Source: JBEBSD01 sp040394475 (GTDB lineage Bacteria > Bacteroidota > Bacteroidia > Cytophagales > Spirosomataceae). From it: a stretch of DNA of 47,545 nt. Below are positions 22,923 to 32,058 of the stretch, piece after piece. Position 1 is the first letter of the stretch. Every line of letters starts with the position of its first letter. The notes beneath the pieces are model-generated. The model had not been told where the DNA came from. It did no database searches and saw only the letters and a list, made by a program, of their open reading frames with translations. The position numbers and the translations under genes are program-made. The stretch is from positions 1 to 47,545 of the forward strand of contig JBEBSD010000048.1 of the NCBI GenBank assembly GCA_040394475.1, written 5' to 3'.

Positions 22923-25900
22923 TTACCTTTTAATTAGGAACTCATCAAAATTCATTATCGTGCTGGCCACAATGGTGGTAGCGGCCAGATCAATCGGGTC
23001 GGAAGCGCCGTCTACGGGGTATTCTCCGACGCTTAACAACTCTTTCGCCCGCGACGGGTGACGCCGGAAATCCGACAATTCTGCGTCATACAATTCCCGG
23101 AGCATCTCCCGCTCATTTTCCGCCGGCAGCCTTCCCGCCAATGCCAGAAACGCGTAGGAGATCCGTTCATCAGGATTTTGATTCCTCCTGATCATTTCCT
23201 GGGCAAGTACGCGGGATGCCTCCACAAACTGCGGGTCATTCAGCGTCACCAACGCCTGTAAAGGCGTACTGGTATTTTGTCTCCGCGTAATGCAAAAGTG
23301 CCGCTCCGAAGCATCAAAATTCAGCATCATCGGGGGTGGAGCGCTTCGTTTCCAGACGGTGTACAGACTGCGCCGGTAAAGACTGTCGCCGTGCTGCTGC
23401 CTGTAAGTAACTTCATTACGGGTCGCCAACGCCTCCCATATTCCCGCGGGCTGGTACGGATAAACGCTTCTGCCGCCTACTGCCCGCATCAGCAGCCCGC
23501 TGGAAGCAAGAGCATTATCCCTTATCTGTTCGGCAGAAAGCCGAAAGCTGGCCCCCCTTGCATACAGTGAATTCTCCGGATCCGCCTCACGCATTTCAAT
23601 AGTGGTCTTGGAAGACTGCCGGTAAGTAGCCGACATGACGATCATTTTTTGAAACTTCTTCACATCCCATCCGGACTCCCTGAAAACCGACGCAAGCCAG
23701 TCGAGAAGTTCCGGGTGTGTCGGCAAATCCCCCTGATTTCCGAAGTCATCGCCGGAAACAACGAGTCCCCTGCCTAAACAGGACTGCCAGAAACGGTTTA
23801 CCATTACCCGGGCAAACAGAGGGTTCTCCTCATTCAGGAGCCATTGAGCCAGCCCCAACCGGTTCCTTTCGCTTCCTTCAGGAAACCTGAAAAGGCTCTC
23901 CGGGGTGTCCGGTGTTACTGCCGCAGCCGGGGCATCGTACACGCCCCGGTCCAGGATGAAAGTCTTTCTCGGGAACTTCCGCTCCTTCATGACCATGACA
24001 TCGATCTGGGAATTCCGTATGGCTGTTTCCCGGTTGATAAGCGCTCTGACCTGCTCCTGAGACCGCCGGAAATCCAGGTTGAAGTGAGACAAATAATACT
24101 CTCTTATCAGTTTTTCCTCTGCAGCGGAACGGGTCTCTTTCTTCTTTTGCAGTAAAACGCTGAGCACGTCATTTCCTGTAAACTGGCGCAACACTTCGAC
24201 AGCGGAAAGCGCCCGTTCGTAGAGCTTCATCTCATCCACCTCGAAGTCCTTCGTCCTGTCATTGTAAAGCCGCCCTATCCGGAGCTGGTCTACGGTCCAG
24301 TTCGTCTTATTTTTTCCGTACAGAATACTCTGGGAAAGCTGGTCATTATGCACCACGACCTCCGCCCGTTTTCCGTTGACAAACAATTTTAATCCGTCGG
24401 CTTTGCTGCAACCATCGTACGTCAGGCAAAGGTGTGCCCATTCGTTGACAGGAAACGGCTCGACCGTATGAATTTCGATAGCGTTTTCGGGCCAGACGTT
24501 GCTCATGATCACTTTCAGACGGCCATCCGCCAGCCTGAAAATATTCCAGCCCCTGAAACCGTTGAGAGCGCCGTTGGATTTGTGAATGACAGACCCGTTC
24601 AAACTGTTATCATGGATCTTCAGCCATATCCCGATACTGAACGGCTGATCTCTTTCAAAGAACGCGAATTTATCACCGAAACGAATCGAATTTTCACCAT
24701 ACATAAACCTCGACTTTCCAAATTTTCCGATACGTGAGGCCGGCACGGAAAGACTGTCATCCCCCTCTGAAACGGCTTTGTGCGATGGGTTGACCAAGTT
24801 TTGAAATTCTCCGCCCTCCGGTTCGTCAAAGGTAAAATGACCTATAAGCCCGGTCTTTTCAGGAACATTTACAGATGAAGGTTCTTTAAAGGAGGCTTGC
24901 AACCAATTTTGATAGTCGCTCCCGGGATTTCCGGACAGGCTATCCATCTGTTCAAACCCCTTCTTCAGCGCAAGGCGTATGCGTTCCAATTCCAGTTCTG
25001 CTTCCGGGGAAGGCAACGTAATGGAGGGACTCGGTTCTCCGTTGTAAGGGGAATGTCCGGTTTCGTTGATATTGTTAAAGAAAGCGAAAAGGGAATAATA
25101 GTCCTTATGGCTGACCGGATCATATTTATGGTCATGACAGCGGGCACACTCCACTGTTAACCCCAGAAATGTTTTCCCGAAAGTATCCGTACGGTCTGCT
25201 ACATACGCTGTCCGGTATTCTTCTTCAATGATCCCGTTTTCCTGCGTTTGCTGATGCATCCTGTTGAAAGCAGTGGCCAGTAACTGTTCTTTGGTCGCAT
25301 TCGGCAACAGATCTCCCGCCAGCTGCCAGGTAACAAATTTGTCGAAAGGCAGATTCTCATTAAACGCCCGGATCACCCAGTCTCTGTAAGGCCAGGCGTT
25401 TCGCATGCCGTCGTCCTGATAGCCATGGGAGTCCGCATACCGGGCGGCATCCAGCCAGGACACTGCCATGTGTTCTCCGTAGTGCGGAGAACACAGCAAC
25501 CTGTCTACCACCGCTTCGTAAGCATTGGCGGATGTATCTTTCATAAAGGCAATAACATCCTCCGGCCGGGGCGGAAGCCCTGTCAAATCCATAGATACGC
25601 GGCGAAACAACGTTGTCTTGTCCGCCTCCTCTGCAGGCGCCAATTTCCTTTTCTCGAGCCGTTCCAGCACAAAATGATCAATACCGTTTCGGGTCCAGGC
25701 AGTGTTTTTAACCGCCGGCAAACGAGGTTTATTAATTTTGGTAAACGCCCAATGAGGCTTATAAACGGCGCCGCCCTCAATCCATTTGATCAATATGGCC
25801 TTTTCTTTCGGCGTCAGGGAAAGATGTGAGTCCGGTGTCGGCATCATGACATCCGCATCAGCAGAGAGTATGCGGTACACGAGTTCGCTTTTACCCGGTT

Positions 25901-26174
25901 TCCCCGGGACAATGGCTTTCAAATCGCTATCCGCATTTTTGTGATAGGCAGATTCCGCTATATCGAGGCGCAGCCCCGCTTTCTGATTTTTCTGATCCGG
26001 TCCGTGACAGGCAAAGCACCGGTCCGAAAGGATCGGCTTTACCTCGTAGGTAAAATCAGGCACTTCTGTCAACTGCGACAATTCGGCCTTTACCTCTTCG
26101 GGAATATCGATAGCATCCCTGCAGGAAACCAGGAGAAAGCCCGGGAACAGCAAGAACACTAAACAACCTTTCAT
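22923..26174 (-). CDS. Cytochrome c-like/DUF1549/LamG/DUF1553 lipoprotein
   Basis: A 1083-residue envelope protein. The start at 26174 gives a lipoprotein signal with lipobox LLVSC (Cys18); an ATG 45 nt earlier is less likely. Domains in order: PSCyt1-type cytochrome c-like domain with haem motif CFACH (about 53-57), DUF1549 (PSCyt2, about 145-350) with a second CxxCH (CARCH, about 341), a LamG-like carbohydrate-binding insertion (about 435-665; GLIGHFTFDEPEG, LCLTYDG), and DUF1553 (about 768-1064; NRFWQSCLGRGLV, STPLQALVTLNDPQF). Function of these families is not established. Haem motifs suggest electron transfer and LamG suggests sugar binding. Its position after a GMC oxidoreductase makes it a candidate electron acceptor, which is inference. 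Confidence 0.92.
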   Translation of the reverse strand: MKGCLVFLLFPGFLLVSCRDAIDIPEEVKAELSQLTEVPDFTYEVKPILSDRCFACHGPDQKNQKAGLRLDIAESAYHKNADSDLKAIVPGKPGKSELVYRILSADADVMMPTPDSHLSLTPKEKAILIKWIEGGAVYKPHWAFTKINKPRLPAVKNTAWTRNGIDHFVLERLEKRKLAPAEEADKTTLFRRVSMDLTGLPPRPEDVIAFMKDTSANAYEAVVDRLLCSPHYGEHMAVSWLDAARYADSHGYQDDGMRNAWPYRDWVIRAFNENLPFDKFVTWQLAGDLLPNATKEQLLATAFNRMHQQTQENGIIEEEYRTAYVADRTDTFGKTFLGLTVECARCHDHKYDPVSHKDYYSLFAFFNNINETGHSPYNGEPSPSITLPSPEAELELERIRLALKKGFEQMDSLSGNPGSDYQNWLQASFKEPSSVNVPEKTGLIGHFTFDEPEGGEFQNLVNPSHKAVSEGDDSLSVPASRIGKFGKSRFMYGENSIRFGDKFAFFERDQPFSIGIWLKIHDNSLNGSVIHKSNGALNGFRGWNIFRLADGRLKVIMSNVWPENAIEIHTVEPFPVNEWAHLCLTYDGCSKADGLKLFVNGKRAEVVVHNDQLSQSILYGKNKTNWTVDQLRIGRLYNDRTKDFEVDEMKLYERALSAVEVLRQFTGNDVLSVLLQKKKETRSAAEEKLIREYYLSHFNLDFRRSQEQVRALINRETAIRNSQIDVMVMKERKFPRKTFILDRGVYDAPAAAVTPDTPESLFRFPEGSERNRLGLAQWLLNEENPLFARVMVNRFWQSCLGRGLVVSGDDFGNQGDLPTHPELLDWLASVFRESGWDVKKFQKMIVMSATYRQSSKTTIEMREADPENSLYARGASFRLSAEQIRDNALASSGLLMRAVGGRSVYPYQPAGIWEALATRNEVTYRQQHGDSLYRRSLYTVWKRSAPPPMMLNFDASERHFCITRRQNTSTPLQALVTLNDPQFVEASRVLAQEMIRRNQNPDERISYAFLALAGRLPAENEREMLRELYDAELSDFRRHPSRAKELLSVGEYPVDGASDPIDLAATTIVASTIMNFDEFLIKR

Positions 26175-26274
26175 TTTATCAAAACCCGCCATAAAATCTC
26201 TGATTACAGCAAACCCCAAAACAGTAAGACCGATGGATCATTGGAAAACGTGCATCGTTGAATGCACCTCAGCA

Positions 26275-26302
26275 CGGCCCCGCGGAAAGCCCCCCGGGGC
26301 CG
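26275..26302. terminator. GC-rich hairpin between GMC oxidoreductase and cytochrome-like gene
   Basis: CGGCCCCG (26275-26282) pairs with CGGGGCCG (26295-26302). It lies 32 nt past the GMC stop codon on the minus strand and lacks a U-tract. It could reduce read-through or set a processed 3' end, making the last two genes less expressed than the genes before them. A second small stem (GTGCAT/ATGCAC) is nearby at about 26250-26267. Confidence 0.4.
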
Positions 26303-26333
26303 GACCGTTACAGGAAGCTATACATCAAACGGT

Positions 26334-28046
26334 TCACAAATTCCGTTTTTTCAACTCTTTTACCGCATGATCCACGGCGCGCGCGGTTAAGGCCATATAG
26401 GTCAGCGATGGATTTTGCGTACTGGTGGAGGTCATACAGGCACCGTCGGTTACAAATACATTTTTACAGGCATGCATCTGATTCCATTTGTTCAGTAGAG
26501 ACGTTTTAGGATCATGGCCCATACGCACTCCGCCCATTTCATGAATATCGATCCCCGGAGGCTGATGGCTGTCAGTGGCCTTAATATTGGTAAATCCGGC
26601 CTTCTCAAACATCTCCCCGAACGCCTCGAAGTAGTCTTTCAGCATGGCTTCATCGTTATCGTCATACGTCATTGCCACCTTCAGCAGGGGAATCCCCCAT
26701 TCATCTTTCTTTACGGGGTCCAGCTGCAGGAAGTTGGTCTCTTTGGGTAGGGTTTCTCCCATAATAGAAGATCCCACACTCCAGGAACCGTACGCAGGGT
26801 TAAGCAGGTTGTTTTTAAGTGCTGTCCCTATCCCGTCACGGTTGGTGATGATCTGGCGACGGGCACTGAATGTCGCCGCATATCCACGCAGAAAACCGGT
26901 TTCCTGTTTCGTCACGTTACGGAACCTCGGCACATACCCCGAAGTCGGCCGCCTGCCTTCCGTGCGGAATTCGTTCAGCCCTTCGTAAACCCCGTTGATC
27001 CTTCCCCGGTAATTATGAAATGCAATAAATTTACCGAGGTTACCGCTGTCATTGCCAAACCCGTCGGGAAAACGGCTTGACCTGGAATTGAGCAAGGTCA
27101 GATTGGTATTGAACGACCCGGCATTTACAAAAATAAGCCTGGCGTAATACTCTGTCACTTCTTTGGTCTGGGAATTGATCACCCGCACGCCACTGGCCTT
27201 TTGGTTCTTTTCATCGAAGAGTATTGCTTCCACTACTGCGAAATGTTCCATTTGAAGGTTCCCGGTCTTCATTGCCCAGGGCAGGGTGGATGCGTTGCTG
27301 CTGAAATACCCTCCAAGCGGGCAACCCCGCCGGCATTGATCCCGGTGCTGACACCCTCCCCGCGACTGCTGCATATAGTACTCGTAATTACCGGTGATGT
27401 GCGCACACCGCCCGATAACCACATGCCGGTCCTTATAATGCTGAGCCACATTCCGCTTAAAATACTCTTCGGCAGCGGTTAACTCCATGGGCGGCAGGAA
27501 CTCCCCGTCCGGGAGGGTGTCCAGTCCATCTTTATTGCCGGAAACCCCGATAAATCGCTCCACATGACTGTACCACGGCGCAATATCCTTGTACCGTATG
27601 GGCCAGTCTACGGCAAAACTGTCGCGGGCGGGTCCTTCAAAATCATAATCGCTCCACCGCTGCACCATTCGTCCCCACATAAGCGACCGTCCACCGGTTT
27701 GGTATCCCCTTATCCAGTCAAACGGTTTGTCCTGTATGTACGGATGTTCCGCGTCTTTCACGAACAAATGCTGCTTGTCTTCAGTAAAGGCATGGCATTT
27801 GGATATAATGGGGTTTTCTGCCCTGATTTTTTCGGGCAGCTGGTTCCGGTGCTCAAGCTCGTAAGGATAAAGGTTGGCGGTAGGATAACCTTCTATATGC
27901 TTTACTTCCCGGCCTCTCTCCAGCACCAGCGTTTTTAGTCCATGTCCCGTTAATTCCTTAGCCGCCCAGCCACCGGTCATTCCGGAGCCGATCACAATGG
28001 CGTCGAAGGTGCGCTTTTCTTTCGTTTTTCCGATCAGGTTAGCCAT
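26334..28046 (-). CDS. GMC-family FAD-dependent oxidoreductase
   Basis: Flavoenzyme of 570 residues expected to oxidise a sugar or polyol hydroxyl. The FAD-binding motif GSGMTGG is at residues 20-26 with the end of the second strand at LVLERG. A cysteine cluster (GGCQHRDQCRRGCPLGG) lies mid-protein, as in the gluconate/glucoside dehydrogenase subgroup. The C-terminal GMC motifs DIHEMGGVRMG and TQNPSLT give the catalytic His and the Asn. There is no signal peptide. Its start overlaps the stop of the subunit-3-like gene by 8 bp (ATGGCTAA), so the pair is translationally coupled. The known pattern is that the small subunit carries the Tat signal and carries the flavoprotein across. The exact sugar is unknown; C3 oxidation of glucosides is one possibility. 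Confidence 0.93.
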   Translation of the reverse strand: MANLIGKTKEKRTFDAIVIGSGMTGGWAAKELTGHGLKTLVLERGREVKHIEGYPTANLYPYELEHRNQLPEKIRAENPIISKCHAFTEDKQHLFVKDAEHPYIQDKPFDWIRGYQTGGRSLMWGRMVQRWSDYDFEGPARDSFAVDWPIRYKDIAPWYSHVERFIGVSGNKDGLDTLPDGEFLPPMELTAAEEYFKRNVAQHYKDRHVVIGRCAHITGNYEYYMQQSRGGCQHRDQCRRGCPLGGYFSSNASTLPWAMKTGNLQMEHFAVVEAILFDEKNQKASGVRVINSQTKEVTEYYARLIFVNAGSFNTNLTLLNSRSSRFPDGFGNDSGNLGKFIAFHNYRGRINGVYEGLNEFRTEGRRPTSGYVPRFRNVTKQETGFLRGYAATFSARRQIITNRDGIGTALKNNLLNPAYGSWSVGSSIMGETLPKETNFLQLDPVKKDEWGIPLLKVAMTYDDNDEAMLKDYFEAFGEMFEKAGFTNIKATDSHQPPGIDIHEMGGVRMGHDPKTSLLNKWNQMHACKNVFVTDGACMTSTSTQNPSLTYMALTARAVDHAVKELKKRNL

Positions 28047-28623
28047 AAATATTCACTTTTTCGCCAGGTTGTATTTTTACTTTTCCTTTAAACCCACCCG
28101 GAAACATCTCATAAGGCATGATTTCGGTCATGAAATACTTGCAGGTTGTAAATCCCTGAATCGTGAGCTGCTTCACGGTATTCACAAAATAGTACAGGTC
28201 GTCGAGTCTTTGCGCGTCAATTCCCAGCTTCGCCGTTCCCTGATCTTTTGCAGTTAAAACAGCCGTTAAATAGGTGTTCCAATCCTGATTGTCGAATTCC
28301 GAGGGATCTTTGCTCTTGAACGACCGTCCGGTGGGAAGCAGGGTTTGCAATCCCCGGCCGAAGCGCTCCTGGTCTTCCGGGGTCCTGCAGTCATTGACCA
28401 TCAGTAAGACAAAATCTCCTATCAGAAGATCGTCGGCTCCTTTTACATTTCCATCAGAAGGAATGATAATTCCGCACAACTTGTACACAAGCCGTTTAGC
28501 ATCCTCTGAAAGAGCGAGCTTGCCGGTAGTGACCAAACCTGTCCCGGAAAACGAAATGGAAGGAGCCCCAATCATCCCGGAAGTCAGTACCAGCAGTTGT
28601 TTTAATAATTCACGTCGGTCCAT
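28039..28623 (-). CDS. Gluconate 2-dehydrogenase subunit 3-like protein
   Basis: Small subunit (194 residues) of a membrane or periplasmic sugar dehydrogenase. The N-terminus (MDRRELLKQLLVLTSG) is a twin-arginine-like signal with a hydrophobic stretch. The body (LCGIIIPSDGNVKGADD, FVLLMVNDC) fits the gluconate 2-dehydrogenase subunit 3 family. Its job is to export and stabilise the GMC flavoprotein encoded immediately after it. A separate cytochrome subunit, present in classical three-subunit enzymes, is not next to it. The multidomain haem protein two genes downstream may take that part (inference). Confidence 0.9.
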   Translation of the reverse strand: MDRRELLKQLLVLTSGMIGAPSISFSGTGLVTTGKLALSEDAKRLVYKLCGIIIPSDGNVKGADDLLIGDFVLLMVNDCRTPEDQERFGRGLQTLLPTGRSFKSKDPSEFDNQDWNTYLTAVLTAKDQGTAKLGIDAQRLDDLYYFVNTVKQLTIQGFTTCKYFMTEIMPYEMFPGGFKGKVKIQPGEKVNIYG

Positions 28624-28662
28624 TCTATTACTTTACGCTATATTGGTTAAATACAATGCATC

Positions 28663-29592
28663 TCATGCCCCTTTCAGGCACTTTTCGAGGTAGTCCCTCG
28701 AAAAGTTGATTTGTTCGGTTACGCCCGTGGCGGTATCCATGATAGCGGAGCCCCGTGGAAATGCGTGCATGAATATTTCCGTCCATCCGTCAAAGCGAAT
28801 ATGTTTCAGTGCCTGTATCAGCGGCTTAAAATCCAGCTCACCTCTACCCGGAAGCTGTAAATGCTCCTGTTCCCGCGGTTGTTGCTGCATACTCCCCGCA
28901 CCGTGCTGCCAGGCATAAAAAACCATCAGCCGTTTATCCGCCAGCCGGATGAGATCACTCAGCATCTTTTCTTCCTGCGGGAGATGATAGGGTGCAAACG
29001 CAAGTCCTATATTCTTGGAAAAATTATACTCCAAAAACCATTTTACCGATTCCTCGGAATCCATTAATTTCCCCGAATGGTTTTCTATGGCAATATTGAT
29101 ACCCAATTCCTCCGCCAACCGGATGTGGGGTTCCATTTTGTGGAGGAAGGTTTTCATGGCCGATTTGAGATCCTCTCCTTTTAACCCTTTCGGCCCGTCA
29201 CTCCCGGTGATGATGGTGCCGCATCCCAGTCGTTTGGCTAATTGCATTTCCTCGCGGAGGTGATAAGGACCCAATTTGTATTGCGTAATGCACCCCAGGG
29301 TTATCCGGTTCTCCTTCAGCAGGGACAGAAACTTTTCTTCTCCGAGTTCATCCAGCTGTTCCCGTTGGTTCCCGTGTACCTTTGGCCAGATGTCCAGCGC
29401 GGCAGCACCCGATTTTCGTACCTGCGGAACAACCTCCGCCAGGTCCATATACCCATAAAGGCTTGAACCTACCAGGTAGCGAAGGGCAAACGGCCTGGCT
29501 TTCGCGGAGACCAGCGCCGGAGCCAGCGCACCACATGCTCCGGCAGCCAGGGTCGAGATGAACTCACGCCTTGACCCTTTCAATTCAACCAT
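28663..29592 (-). CDS. Sugar phosphate isomerase/epimerase-like protein, Tat-exported
   Basis: A TIM-barrel protein (xylose isomerase-like, AP endonuclease 2 family) of 309 residues. The N-terminus holds a twin-arginine motif (SRREFIST, residues 7-14) and a hydrophobic run, so it works in the periplasm despite the family name. Likely metal ligands are the Glu of IAIENHSG and the Glu/His of WTEIFMHAF, as in related epimerases. In oxidative sugar pathways such proteins act on keto-sugars, which fits the GMC dehydrogenase downstream; the reaction is inferred. Its start overlaps the preceding stop by 8 bp (ATGGTTGA) and the next gene starts 39 nt after its stop. Confidence 0.9.
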   Translation of the reverse strand: MVELKGSRREFISTLAAGACGALAPALVSAKARPFALRYLVGSSLYGYMDLAEVVPQVRKSGAAALDIWPKVHGNQREQLDELGEEKFLSLLKENRITLGCITQYKLGPYHLREEMQLAKRLGCGTIITGSDGPKGLKGEDLKSAMKTFLHKMEPHIRLAEELGINIAIENHSGKLMDSEESVKWFLEYNFSKNIGLAFAPYHLPQEEKMLSDLIRLADKRLMVFYAWQHGAGSMQQQPREQEHLQLPGRGELDFKPLIQALKHIRFDGWTEIFMHAFPRGSAIMDTATGVTEQINFSRDYLEKCLKGA

Positions 29593-30256
29593 TATACGCT
29601 TTCAATTGATCGATAAAAATTTTCATGTACTCTGTTCCGTAATCGTGCCAGGTCCGGCAGCTGATAAGGTTGCGGTCCACTACCAGCGGTTCGTCGACGT
29701 ATTTCCCGCCAACCTGGGTAATATCAAGTTCGCACTTGGCCACCGTTGTCATGGTCCTCCCTTTCAGCACCCCGGCAGCGGCTACTATCTCCACACCATG
29801 ACAGACCACTGCCACGGGCTTATTCTTTTCGAAAAAATGCTGAGTGGCTTTGAGCAGGTCCTTATCATACCGCAGGTATTCCGGAGCCCGTCCTCCGGAA
29901 ACAAACAACCCCGCATATTCTTCCGGTTTTACGTCCCTGAATGCCACGCTGGCCTTGAGATGGTAACCCGGAGCTTCCCGGGTGATATCCCAGGGGATCG
30001 TTGTGGCGTCCGGCGGGACTTCGTGCGTAACCATATGGTACACCCGGGCTTCCGGACCGCAAACCACGACTTCGAACCCCTCTTCCTGCAACCTGAAATA
30101 GGGGTACAAGGTATCCACCACTTCTGTTGCGTCACCAATAGGCATCAGAATTTTCTCCTTTGCTTTGCCGCTCTTTGCCGGTTTTCCCTGTGCATTTGCC
30201 GCCAGCAGTCCCAGCGGGACAGACAATAGCATTTTATTAATGTTCCTTCTGTTCAT
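29585..30256 (-). CDS. Exported DJ-1/PfpI-family protein
   Basis: A 223-residue protein of the class I glutamine amidotransferase-like DJ-1/PfpI family. The nucleophile elbow is at VAVVCHG (Cys152-His153). The N-terminus (MNRRNINKMLLSVPLGLLAANAQG) is a signal peptide with an RRN start, so export is likely, possibly by Tat. Members include proteases, chaperones and glyoxalase- or deglycase-like enzymes; which applies is unclear. A role in handling reactive dicarbonyl sugars made by the oxidoreductase would fit the neighbourhood but is speculation. It starts 46 nt after susD3 and overlaps the isomerase gene by 8 bp. Confidence 0.9.
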   Translation of the reverse strand: MNRRNINKMLLSVPLGLLAANAQGKPAKSGKAKEKILMPIGDATEVVDTLYPYFRLQEEGFEVVVCGPEARVYHMVTHEVPPDATTIPWDITREAPGYHLKASVAFRDVKPEEYAGLFVSGGRAPEYLRYDKDLLKATQHFFEKNKPVAVVCHGVEIVAAAGVLKGRTMTTVAKCELDITQVGGKYVDEPLVVDRNLISCRTWHDYGTEYMKIFIDQLKAYNG

Positions 30257-30302
30257 ACAATTAACTGTTTATTTCCAAGTAATAAAAAACACCTGTATCC
30301 GG

Positions 30303-32054
30303 TTAAAACTGAGGATCCTGGATAAGCACTCCTTTTTGTAAATCGAGCTGGCTTTGAGGAATCGGCCATTTTGCATTTTTCCTGTCGTAAACAGCCCCTC
30401 TCATAAAAATTCGGTATTTAGAATCTTTAACAATGAACTTCGTCATCGCGTCATAATCAGCGCCCCAGCGCACCAGGTCGAAAAACCGGTTTCCTTCCAA
30501 CGCCGTCTCCAGGCGCAATTCCATCCTGACCGCTTCCCGTGCATATTCCTGGCTCGGGAAGGCCTGATATTCTTTCAGGAGGTAATTTGCTGCCGGTTTT
30601 GACCAATCCACCATTATCTGATCAGTGGCGCCGAATCTGGTGTTGCTCACCTTACCCATCACCATGTCGTCGGCGGCCCTGCGGCGTACCTGATTGATGA
30701 GGTTCTTTGCCAGCTCCAGGTCATTCTCTTCGATCGCACATTCAGCCCTCCACAGCAATACGTGCGCATAACGATACACCCTGTAGTTAATAGCAGAAGC
30801 CCGGGCGTAGGTGTTTTCAGCAGCCTGTGCTCTTTCCGCCTGCGTATACATCTGCTTTTTGGTATTATACGGTCCTCCATTTTCCTGGTCCCGGACCCAT
30901 TCCTTGCCGGAATGAACTCCCCAGTCCAGGTAGGGAATCCCTCTTCGGCCTACAGTCCAGTCCAGCCTGGGATCCAACAGATGATCGGTCGGGACATAGT
31001 TATCCTCGGAATTGATGCCCATGTCATTCGGCAGGCTTTCGTCATCGTAACGGGCGCCGTTGATTCCCAGTAAAGGGAGGCCGTTTGCGTCGACCTTAAA
31101 GGCATCTACGAGATCGTGGGAGGGTTGATAAAATCCGCAGCAGGTAGGCATAAACCTGTTAAATGGCAAGGTTAGCCATGAATCGGCATTCCCATTCTGG
31201 CCCTGAACCGTTCCGTCATTCACAGACGACTGTATTTCAAAAATGGATTCGATGTTATTTTCCGTGTACGAGGTGTAGTTATGATAGAAGCTATCCACCA
31301 ATGCAAACCGGTTGCTGTTAATCACTTCATCAAGCAGCACTTTAGCCTGTCCATACTCCTGCTGAAACATATGCACATACGCTTTTGCGGTAAGGGCAGC
31401 CCATTTGGTAGCCCTCCCCGGCTCTCCGGGGAAGCTTTCCGGAAGGTTTTCAACCGCAAACTGCAAGTCGCTTTCAATCTCATCCCACACAGGGTGGTCG
31501 TTGCTCACCAGCTTGGGATCCTCTACCTTTTCTGTAATATAAGGGATCTGGTAATGCATTTGCTGCATACGAAAGTGAAAGAAGGCGCGTAAAAACCTTG
31601 CCTGCCCTTCCAGTACCCTTCTATCGCCGTCGCTAATGCCTGTGCCTGCCAGTTCAAGGGCTTTCATCACATCATTTGCCCGGGAGATTCCGTCATACGA
31701 TACCATCCACTTGAATTCTATCATCTGATTGGTCGGCAATGCTTCATAGCGCTCTACTTCGCCGGCCGGGGTAAGATCGCCGGGGGTACTGGCCTTGTAT
31801 GCATCGTCCGAAGCGGTATCCCATACCCAATTCCTGATGGAGCCCGCGGAACCGGCGTTCTGACCACCTATTCCGGTACCCCATCCATCCAGGAGCGAAT
31901 AAGTTCCGATCAACAGATAATTCACCCCGGTAAGCGTATTCAAATCGCCGGGGGTCACGGCGCCCCACGGCCCCTTTTTAAGAAAATCTTCGTGACACGC
32001 AGTGGTACACAGAAAAAGATAGAGAAATGCGATACCTGCTTTAATTTTTTTCAT
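30303..32054 (-). CDS. SusD/RagB-family lipoprotein (SusD3)
   Basis: Outer-membrane nutrient-binding lipoprotein of 583 residues. The signal ends in a lipobox (LCTTAC, Cys about 20). SusD_RagB features include YRYAHVLLWRAECAIEENDLELAKNLINQVR and the ending WPIPQSQLDLQKGVLIQDPQF, close to the usual FPIP...NPGY. It begins 4 nt after the susC3 stop, so the two are tightly coupled. Enzyme genes follow directly, so the SusC3/SusD3 ligand is probably the substrate of the oxidative enzymes downstream. Confidence 0.95.
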   Translation of the reverse strand: MKKIKAGIAFLYLFLCTTACHEDFLKKGPWGAVTPGDLNTLTGVNYLLIGTYSLLDGWGTGIGGQNAGSAGSIRNWVWDTASDDAYKASTPGDLTPAGEVERYEALPTNQMIEFKWMVSYDGISRANDVMKALELAGTGISDGDRRVLEGQARFLRAFFHFRMQQMHYQIPYITEKVEDPKLVSNDHPVWDEIESDLQFAVENLPESFPGEPGRATKWAALTAKAYVHMFQQEYGQAKVLLDEVINSNRFALVDSFYHNYTSYTENNIESIFEIQSSVNDGTVQGQNGNADSWLTLPFNRFMPTCCGFYQPSHDLVDAFKVDANGLPLLGINGARYDDESLPNDMGINSEDNYVPTDHLLDPRLDWTVGRRGIPYLDWGVHSGKEWVRDQENGGPYNTKKQMYTQAERAQAAENTYARASAINYRVYRYAHVLLWRAECAIEENDLELAKNLINQVRRRAADDMVMGKVSNTRFGATDQIMVDWSKPAANYLLKEYQAFPSQEYAREAVRMELRLETALEGNRFFDLVRWGADYDAMTKFIVKDSKYRIFMRGAVYDRKNAKWPIPQSQLDLQKGVLIQDPQF

Positions 32055-32058
32055 TGTA

